Source: Actinomycetota bacterium (lineage in GTDB: Bacteria; Actinomycetota; Actinomycetes; Streptosporangiales; Streptosporangiaceae). Taken from it: 9,042 nt of DNA. This document shows, one piece after another, positions 1-5,489 of this stretch (positions are counted from its first letter, which is position 1; each line of letters begins with the position of its first letter). The notes below the pieces were generated by a model that was not told the DNA's origin, did not search any database, and saw nothing but the letters and a program-made list of their open reading frames with translations. Both the position numbers and the translations under genes were made by a program. The stretch is from positions 1,745-10,786 of the forward strand of contig PLIQ01000520.1 of the NCBI GenBank assembly GCA_003140115.1, read 5' to 3'.

Positions 1-1002
1 GACGCGGACGGCCAGATCGTTCTGGTGAACACCCAAGCGGAGCGGTTGTTCGGCTACCACCGCGAGGATCTAGCCGGCCACCCGATCACGATGCTGGTCC
101 ACGACGCGGCCGCAGCCGGGCAGCCAACGTTGCGGGCCGTGGAGGTGTCCGGCCGCCGCCATGACGGCAGCGTGTTCCGCGCGGAGATGTCCGTGTCGGC
201 CGTTGATGGAGACGAGGGGATGGTGTTTACGGCCGCCATCCGCGATGTGACCGGCCAGCGAGCGCAGCTGCACGCGCGGGACGAGCTTGAGCGGGCCAAC
301 CGGGAACTGGAATCGTTTGCCTATTCCCTGGCGAACGAGCTGCGTACCCCGCTGCGCTCGCTGGTCGGCTTCAGCGTCGCGCTGGCGGAAGAGTGCGGGG
401 ACACTCTCGGGGAGGTCGGACGCTCCTACGCCGCGCGGATCGAGCAGGCCAGCGAGCATATAGGCCACATTCTCGACGGCCTGCTGCAGCTGTCCCAGGT
501 GGCCAGGACAGAGATCTCTCTCCAGGAGATTGATCTCGGTGCCGAGGCCGCTAGCATCGTCCGGGACCTGCAGGGTCAGGACCCCGGCCGACGCGTGCGT
601 TTTACCGTCCAGCAGCCAGCCTGGGTGCTGGGGGATCGCGCTCTTATCCGTATGGTGCTGTATGACCTGCTGGCTAATGCCTGGAAATTCACCGCTGGCC
701 GGGACTATGCCTCGATCGAGTTCGGGACGCGGCCGACTGCGGAAGCCGGCGTCTGCTGCTACGTGCGCGACGATGGCGCCGGTTTCGACCCCGCGGACGT
801 GCACAAGCTTTTCTTGCCCTTTCAGCGGCTGCATACGACGGGTGAGTTCGCGGGCACTGGCGCAGGGCTGGCTAGTGTCCGGAAGATCGTGGAACGCCAT
901 GGCGGCCGTGTCTGGGCTCAGGGCGCGGTCGGCCGCGGCGCGACATTTTCCTTCACCCTCCGCGCGGTCCCTCCGGACCGGAGCTCGCAGGCCCCGGGTT
1001 AG
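1..1002 (+). CDS. PAS-domain sensor histidine kinase, 5'-truncated by the window, phosphoacceptor His replaced by Asn
   Basis: Partial gene. The frame is open from base 1, and the first residues (DADGQIVLVN, then AERLFGY) are already inside a PAS domain, so the GTG at 25 is not the true start. Order in the 333 visible residues: PAS domain about 1-85, helical linker about 86-105, dimerisation/H-box helix about 106-175, HATPase domain about 205-325. The ATPase boxes look intact: N-box LLANAWKF (Asn226), G1 DDGAGFD (257-263), F-box KLFLPFQRLH, and G2 GTGAGLA (285-291). The H-box reads SLANELRTPLR where relatives of the phytochrome-like kinase type have S-H-[DE]-LR-[TA]-PLR. Residue 112 (codon AAC at 334-336) is therefore Asn, not the phosphorylated His. 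Classical autophosphorylation should fail, so a pseudokinase or sensory partner role is inferred. No transmembrane segment is visible in this part. No response regulator follows. Third-position GC is lower than in the neighbours. Confidence 0.9.
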   Translation, partial: DADGQIVLVNTQAERLFGYHREDLAGHPITMLVHDAAAAGQPTLRAVEVSGRRHDGSVFRAEMSVSAVDGDEGMVFTAAIRDVTGQRAQLHARDELERANRELESFAYSLANELRTPLRSLVGFSVALAEECGDTLGEVGRSYAARIEQASEHIGHILDGLLQLSQVARTEISLQEIDLGAEAASIVRDLQGQDPGRRVRFTVQQPAWVLGDRALIRMVLYDLLANAWKFTAGRDYASIEFGTRPTAEAGVCCYVRDDGAGFDPADVHKLFLPFQRLHTTGEFAGTGAGLASVRKIVERHGGRVWAQGAVGRGATFSFTLRAVPPDRSSQAPG

Positions 1003-1028
1003 TTACAGCGGCCACACTCCCGGTCGCC

Positions 1029-1034
1029 GATAAT
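1029..1034 (+). promoter_or_regulatory. Candidate -10 element for a leaderless methyltransferase transcript
   Basis: GATAAT lies 6 bases before the GTG start at 1041, the spacing expected when transcription begins at the start codon itself. There is no convincing Shine-Dalgarno sequence, although GGGTGG sits directly before the GTG. The only -35-like match (GTTACA at 1002-1007) gives a spacer of 21, which is too long. Leaderless genes are common in actinobacteria, so the reading is plausible but unproven. Confidence 0.35.
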
Positions 1035-1040
1035 GGGTGG

Positions 1041-1682
1041 GTGACCACACCTAGCTGGGACGCCGCGTACGCCGGGAGCACGCCGCCGCCGTGGGACGTC
1101 GGCGAGCCGCAGCCGGCCTTCGTGCGGCTCGCTGAGCAAGGCCTGCTGACCGGCCAGGTCCTGGATGTCGGTTGCGGCACCGGAGAACAGACCCTGCTGG
1201 CCGCCTCCTCCGGCGCCGAGGCCCTGGGTGTCGACGTCTCGCCACTGGCCCTCGAGCAGGCCCGCGGTAAGGCCGCCGCCCGCGGGGTCCCCGCCGCCGC
1301 AGACGGCCAGATTGGTAGCGCCCGGTTCGAGGTCGCCGACGCCCTGAGCCTGGCGGACCTGGGCCTGAGCTTCGACACCATCATCGACAGCGGGCTGTTC
1401 CACATCTTCGACGACGAGAGCCGGGCCCGGTACGTCGCCAGCCTGGCCTCGGTGCTGCGCCCCGGCGGCCACTTGTACCTGATGTGCTTCAGCGACCGGC
1501 AGCCCGGGACGTTCGGCCCGCGCCGGATCAGCCAGGACGAGCTGCGGGCCGCCTTCCGGGACGGGTGGACGATCGCCACCATCGCGGCCGAATCGTTCGC
1601 GATCAACACGGGCGCCTTCGACACCGCGACGGCTCAGGCCTGGCTGGCCACTATCGCCCGGATCAGCCCACCTCAGCCCTGA
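1041..1682 (+). CDS. Class I SAM-dependent methyltransferase
   Basis: Encodes a soluble 213-residue protein with a Rossmann-fold methyltransferase domain. Motif I, VLDVGCGTG (40-48), binds SAM. Asp65 in GVDVS at the end of strand 2 is the expected ribose-binding acid. VADALSL (98-104) matches the adenine-contact region. FDTIIDSGLFHIF (111-123) and LRPGGHLYL (139-147) match the later core motifs. The N-terminal W-x-x-x-Y and PPPWDVGEPQPAF segments resemble small actinobacterial methyltransferases of the thiopurine/TehB-like type, which act on small molecules. The substrate cannot be read from the sequence. GTG at 1041 is the first usable start after the kinase stop, 38 bp downstream, and a possible leaderless promoter sits before it. 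The 3' end overlaps the convergent transporter gene by 20 bp. Third-position GC is higher than in the preceding kinase. Confidence 0.88.
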   Translation: MTTPSWDAAYAGSTPPPWDVGEPQPAFVRLAEQGLLTGQVLDVGCGTGEQTLLAASSGAEALGVDVSPLALEQARGKAAARGVPAAADGQIGSARFEVADALSLADLGLSFDTIIDSGLFHIFDDESRARYVASLASVLRPGGHLYLMCFSDRQPGTFGPRRISQDELRAAFRDGWTIATIAAESFAINTGAFDTATAQAWLATIARISPPQP

Positions 1683-4080
1683 CCTCCGGCTCCGCCCGGG
1701 CCGACGGCCTACGCCGGTTGCCCGGCCACATGCCCGGACGGCCGAACAGCGCGACCAGGGCCGGCACCAGCACGGAACGCACCGCGATCGCGTCCAGGAT
1801 GATACCGACCGCCATCGTGATCGCGAGCTGCCGGAACTGCTCCAGCGGGATAACGGCCAGCATCGCGAAGCTCGCGGCCAGCGCGACTCCGGCCGTGGTG
1901 ATGGCCCGCGAGGCCCCGGGCGCCGCGACGGCGACCGCGTCCGGTACCGGCCGGCGCCTGGCCTCCTCCCAGATGCGCCCGACCACGAACACGTTGTAGT
2001 CCGAGCCGAGGCTCACGAGTAGCACGCCCGCCGCGAAGGGGACGAAGTACACCAGGCTGACCGAGCCGAGGACGGCCCGGCAGATCAGCATGGACAGCCC
2101 CAGCGTGGCGAACACGGCCAGCACGCTGGCGGCCAGCAAGTACACGGGCGCGAGCAGCGAGCGCAGGAACAGCGCAAGCAGGATCAGGGTCACCGCCATG
2201 ATCAGGAGCGCGACCCGGGCCAGGTCGCTGAACACCGAGCCGATCGAGTCGGCGATCAGCGCGGTCTGGCCTGCCACCTCGAACCGCACACCGGACAGCC
2301 CGGCCGCGCGGCCGAGCGCGGTCAGGTGCCCCTGCAGCGCCCGGACGCGGTTGATCGCGGTCGCGTCGAGCGGGTCGGTGTGCTCCACCACGACGAACCG
2401 GGCGCCGCTGCCCGAACTGGCCAGCATCGGATTCACCGAGGCCGCCGCGCCGGATCCACCGGTCTGGCCGGATGCACCGGGCGGGCCAGGGAAGTTGCCC
2501 GGGCCGGCTAGCTCGGCCACGCCCGGCTGCCTGGCTAGCTCGTCCTGCAGCCGGGCCAGCGCCCCGGTCTGCCGGGCCACGCCGGGCCCGATGACCAGGA
2601 TCTCGGTGGGGGACAAGATGCCCGGCGCGAACCCGTCCGAGGCGGCCGCGCTGGCGCGCGCCGCGCTCGCCGAGGCCGGGAGCTCACCGATCAGCGGTGA
2701 TCCGAGGCGTAGATCCCGTACCGTCCAGGCGGCGGCGAGCAGCCCGACCGCGCACGCCGCGGCGATCAGCAGCGCCATGGGCCGGGTCGCGGCGAACCGC
2801 GCCGCCGTGAACCGCGCCCGCCGCGCTCGCACCTCACGGGCGATGGTGCGCCGCCGACGAAGCGGAACCCGGTGGAACAGCAGCCCGCCGAACACCGCCA
2901 TCAGCGCCGGGCAGAGCGTCATCGACACCACCATCGCGGTTAGCACGGTCAGCGCCAGCCCCGGCCCGAACGCCCGCAGCAAATCCGTCCTGGCCACGGT
3001 CAGCGAGGCGGTGGCGGCCGCCACGATCAGGCCCGCGGTCGCGATGATCGGGGAGAACTCGGCGGTGGCCAGCCGCGCCGCGGGCACCCGGGGCACACCC
3101 TCGGCCAGCCGGGCGCGCATCCCGTCCAGGAAGAACACCGCGTAATCGGTGGTCACCCCGAGCAGCAGGACGACGAGCACCGGGTCCAGGTCGGGCGGCA
3201 GCGAGATCCCCATCCGCTGCGCCGTCCAGGCCACGATCCGGACCGCGAGCACGTAGGCGGTGCCGGCACAGGCCAGCGCGGCCAGCGGCGCGCCCACCGA
3301 CCTGAACCGCAGGCCCAGGATCAGCGCGATGGCGAGCACGGTGCACAGCTCGACCCAGAGCACGTGGTCCTGGATGATCTGGCTCTGCGCGTACTCGGCC
3401 GGAATCGGTCCGGTCACGCCGACCACGTGGTCGCCCGGCTGGTTCAGGTACCAGTGCGCGTATTCGTTCGCGCCCGCGGTCTGCTGGCCGAACGACGTAC
3501 CGGGCTGGAAGTACAGGAACGTGATGATCGTGGTGGAGTGCTCCGCCGTTCCGACCAGCAGGCCCGCGGTGTTCGGCAGCGAGAACGCTCCGGCCAGACC
3601 AGGGATGCCGCCCGGCGGCCCCGGGCTGAGCGGCCCGGTCAGGCCGGCGGTACTCAGGTGCTCGGTCTTGGCCAGCGCCTCCGCCAACCCCGCCGCCGCG
3701 GCGGCCTGGGAGAGCTGCCCCAGAGAGCTGTTGACCTGCCGGTCAGCCGCCAGCGCCTGGCGGACCGCCCGGACCTGCGTCGCCGTCGGCAGGCCCCGCG
3801 GGTCCCGCTGCACGACGGCCACGCCGGCGTCGAGCGGGAAGCCGAACAGCTTGCTGGCGTCGGCCTCCGCATGCGCCGCCGGAGATCCCGGCGGGATCAG
3901 CTCGGACAGCCCGCCGGTCGTGGCGTTCAGCGGCGGCAGGAAGACGATGGCGGCCGCGCCGCCGGCGGCCCATCCGGCGATGATCAGGAGCCGCAGGCCG
4001 ACCACCACGGCGGCGTAGGCCCGGGCCAGCAGCCCCACGGCCGCGGCGGAATGCTGGTGAGGCGTCACGAGCGTCGTCAC
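1663..4080 (-). CDS. MMPL-family (RND superfamily) transporter
   Basis: Encodes an 805-residue inner-membrane protein with the duplicated RND/MMPL plan. TM1 is about residues 25-49, followed by an extracytoplasmic domain to about 235. TM2-6 fall within 239-398 and TM7 at about 434-452. A second extracytoplasmic domain (about 453-615) carries a Gly/Pro-rich patch at 527-546, and TM8-12 fall within 621-778. Asp-Tyr pairs in GVTTDYAVFF (D312-Y313) and LGSDYNVFVV (D694-Y695) match the proton-relay pairs of MmpL3-type transporters, which supports a working proton-driven exporter. Known family members export lipids, lipopeptides or drugs; the substrate here is unknown. The cytoplasmic tail is Arg-rich and short. 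GTG at 4080 is the outermost start, without a clear Shine-Dalgarno sequence; an in-frame GTG four codons later is an alternative. No TetR-type regulator or accessory gene adjoins it. It is divergent from the GH3 gene and overlaps the methyltransferase at its 3' end. Confidence 0.93.
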   Translation of the reverse strand: MTTLVTPHQHSAAAVGLLARAYAAVVVGLRLLIIAGWAAGGAAAIVFLPPLNATTGGLSELIPPGSPAAHAEADASKLFGFPLDAGVAVVQRDPRGLPTATQVRAVRQALAADRQVNSSLGQLSQAAAAAGLAEALAKTEHLSTAGLTGPLSPGPPGGIPGLAGAFSLPNTAGLLVGTAEHSTTIITFLYFQPGTSFGQQTAGANEYAHWYLNQPGDHVVGVTGPIPAEYAQSQIIQDHVLWVELCTVLAIALILGLRFRSVGAPLAALACAGTAYVLAVRIVAWTAQRMGISLPPDLDPVLVVLLLGVTTDYAVFFLDGMRARLAEGVPRVPAARLATAEFSPIIATAGLIVAAATASLTVARTDLLRAFGPGLALTVLTAMVVSMTLCPALMAVFGGLLFHRVPLRRRRTIAREVRARRARFTAARFAATRPMALLIAAACAVGLLAAAWTVRDLRLGSPLIGELPASASAARASAAASDGFAPGILSPTEILVIGPGVARQTGALARLQDELARQPGVAELAGPGNFPGPPGASGQTGGSGAAASVNPMLASSGSGARFVVVEHTDPLDATAINRVRALQGHLTALGRAAGLSGVRFEVAGQTALIADSIGSVFSDLARVALLIMAVTLILLALFLRSLLAPVYLLAASVLAVFATLGLSMLICRAVLGSVSLVYFVPFAAGVLLVSLGSDYNVFVVGRIWEEARRRPVPDAVAVAAPGASRAITTAGVALAASFAMLAVIPLEQFRQLAITMAVGIILDAIAVRSVLVPALVALFGRPGMWPGNRRRPSARAEPEVRAEVG
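1697..1724 (+). terminator. Possible U-less hairpin terminator after the methyltransferase
   Basis: Inverted repeat CGGGC-3-CGGC-CTAC-GCCG-3-GCCCG begins 14 bases after the methyltransferase stop. It gives a nine-pair stem with a 3x3 internal loop and a 4-base loop. No T tract follows. It lies inside the 3' coding part of the convergent transporter gene, so it may be only GC-rich coding sequence that happens to fold. Confidence 0.2.
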
Positions 4081-4186
4081 TACCCAAGATCGGGCTCGCT
4101 ACTGCTTCCGTCGCCCGCCTACCTGAGCCGGGCGGAAATCCTCAATCGGACGGTCTGATGCCCGTAGGTCCGCTAGAACGGATCAG
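4081..4186. promoter_or_regulatory. Divergent intergenic region between the MMPL transporter and GH3 genes
   Basis: These 106 bp must hold promoters in both directions. An imperfect inverted repeat has arms TTCC-GTC-GCCCG (4106-4117, three extra bases in the left arm) and CGGGCGGAA (4129-4137), a possible operator. On the minus strand, TTGAGG and TAGGCG are 18 bases apart and could be a weak -35/-10 for the transporter. GCGGAAAT (4132-4139) and GATGCCCGTAG (4157-4167) also occur in the AT-rich intergenic region at the right end of the window, the first on the opposite strand. Confidence 0.5.
4174..4179 (+). promoter_or_regulatory. Candidate -10 element for a leaderless GH3 transcript
   Basis: TAGAAC lies 7 bases before the GTG start at 4187, which fits transcription starting on or next to the start codon. 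The intervening GGATCAG is at best a weak ribosome binding site. No good -35 is visible at the normal distance. Confidence 0.3.
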
Positions 4187-5458
4187 GTGGGGGATCACAG
4201 CAGCAGCGGCGGGACCCGGCGCAAGCCGGTCCGGGTGCTGCTCGCGGGCGGCGCCCTGCTGAGCCTGGCCTGCTCCGGTTGCGGCATCGGGTCCAGCGGC
4301 TCACCCTCGCCCTCGCCCTCGCCCTCGCACCCCGCGACCAGCGCCGTGACCACGGGATCTGACCCCGCCCGGACCTCCGGAACGTCCGGGCCGGCTGCCT
4401 CAGCGCCAGCCTCCTGCCCGGATCAGGTCTTCTCCCGGATGAGCGAGGCCCAGCGAGTCGGTCAGCTGTTCCTGGTCGGTATCGCCGGCGCCCCCGCCGC
4501 CGATGTGGCCCAGGCGGTCCAGGCCCACCACTTCGGCTCCCTGCTGTGGCAGGGCACCAGCACCACGGGCGTGGCCGCGGACCGGCAGGCCAGCCAGGCC
4601 ATCCAGGCGCTGGCGTCGCCCGCCGCCACCGCCGGGGTCCGGTTCTTCATCGCGGCCAACCAGGAGGGCGGCCAGGTTCAGGAACTCCAGGGGCCCGGCT
4701 TCACCGTGATCCCTCCCGCGCTGGCCCAGGGGCAGCTGTCCGCCGCCGAGCTGCAGCGGCAGGCCGCGGCGTGGGGCCGCGAGCTGCGGTCGGCGGGCGT
4801 CAACCTCGACCTGGCCCCGGTGATGGACGTCGTGCCGGCCGCGACCGCGAGCCAGAACGCGCCGATCGGCGCGCTGCAACGCGAGTTCGGCGACAACCCC
4901 CAGACCACTGGGACCCACGGCGCGGCGTTCATCCGGGGCATGAAACAGGTCGGCGTCGCCACCACCGCCAAGCATTTCCCCGGCCTGGGCCGGGTGGTCG
5001 GCAACACCGACTTCACCTCCGGGGTGGTCGACACGACCACCGGCCCGGACAGCCCGTACCTGAAGTCCTTCCAGACCGCCATCAAGGCCGGGGTGCCGTT
5101 CGTCATGGTCGCCCTGGCCACCTACACGCGCATCGACCCTCACCACCTGGCGGCGTTCTCCTCCCGGGTTATCCGCGGGCTGCTGCGCCAGCAGCTGCAC
5201 TTCACCGGGGTGGTCGTCTCCGATGACCTGGGCGCGGCGGCCGCGGTGGCCGGCCTGTCGCCGGCCACCCGCGGCATCGACTTCCTCACCGCCGGAGGCG
5301 ATCTGATCACCTCTGCGAGCCTGCCCGCGGCCATCGCCATGGATCAGGCCATCCTGGCCCGCGCCGCCGACGATGCTTCCTTCCGCGCCACGGTGAAGTC
5401 CGCGGTCCTGCGCATCCTCGACGCCAAACAGGCCTATCACCTCATGCCGTGCAGCTGA
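4187..5458 (+). CDS. Glycoside hydrolase family 3 lipoprotein (beta-N-acetylhexosaminidase-like)
   Basis: Encodes 423 residues. The N-terminus has basic residues (RRKPVRV) then hydrophobic LLAGGALLSLAC, a lipobox-like end that makes Cys29 the probable lipidated residue, with export to the outer membrane face. A Ser/Pro/Thr-rich linker (about 33-77, including SPSPSPSPS) leads to a GH3 catalytic barrel (about 78-415). Family motifs present: MSEAQRVGQLFLVG (85-98), ANQEGGQVQ (157-165), GVNLDLAPVMDV (204-215), KHFPGLGR (262-269) and VVVSDDLGA, where Asp346 fits the catalytic nucleophile. NagZ enzymes have an Asp-x-His acid/base dyad after KHFPG. Here the stretch is GNTDFTSG, so the His is missing. 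Known relatives hydrolyse GlcNAc or other beta-glycosides in peptidoglycan turnover or glycan trimming; the true substrate is uncertain. GTG 4187 is chosen because it places a normal signal sequence. The gene converges on the GT39 gene with 16 bp between. Confidence 0.88.
   Translation: MGDHSSSGGTRRKPVRVLLAGGALLSLACSGCGIGSSGSPSPSPSPSHPATSAVTTGSDPARTSGTSGPAASAPASCPDQVFSRMSEAQRVGQLFLVGIAGAPAADVAQAVQAHHFGSLLWQGTSTTGVAADRQASQAIQALASPAATAGVRFFIAANQEGGQVQELQGPGFTVIPPALAQGQLSAAELQRQAAAWGRELRSAGVNLDLAPVMDVVPAATASQNAPIGALQREFGDNPQTTGTHGAAFIRGMKQVGVATTAKHFPGLGRVVGNTDFTSGVVDTTTGPDSPYLKSFQTAIKAGVPFVMVALATYTRIDPHHLAAFSSRVIRGLLRQQLHFTGVVVSDDLGAAAAVAGLSPATRGIDFLTAGGDLITSASLPAAIAMDQAILARAADDASFRATVKSAVLRILDAKQAYHLMPCS
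4304..4327 (+). repeat. Four perfect tandem copies of CCCTCG
   Basis: A 24-bp hexanucleotide array encodes the Ser-Pro repeats of the linker just after the lipobox of the GH3 lipoprotein. The unit is two codons long, so slippage would change linker length without breaking the frame. Confidence 0.9.
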
Positions 5459-5459
5459 T

Positions 5460-5489
5460 TTAGGAGGCACTGACTTAGGAGGCACTGAG
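5460..5489. repeat. 15-bp tandem duplication across the GT39 stop codon
   Basis: TTAGGAGGCACTGAC (5460-5474) is followed directly by TTAGGAGGCACTGAG (5475-5489), a 14/15 match. On the minus strand the inner copy encodes the last residues Leu-Ser-Ala-Ser and the TAA stop of the GT39 gene. The outer copy, past the stop, would read Val-Ser-Ala-Ser-stop in the same frame. It fills nearly all of the gap to the GH3 stop. No terminator hairpin is visible here for either gene. Confidence 0.9.

Noticed and set aside
70..900. Minus-strand open frame of 276 codons opposite the kinase
   Set aside because: It lies antisense to a clear PAS/HATPase frame, shows no recognisable domain, and is the kind of long shadow frame expected in high-GC DNA.
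2090..4158. Several plus-strand open frames opposite the MMPL transporter
   Set aside because: They are Ser/Ala/Pro/Arg-rich shadows. The minus-strand frame carries the full MMPL topology and both Asp-Tyr pairs.
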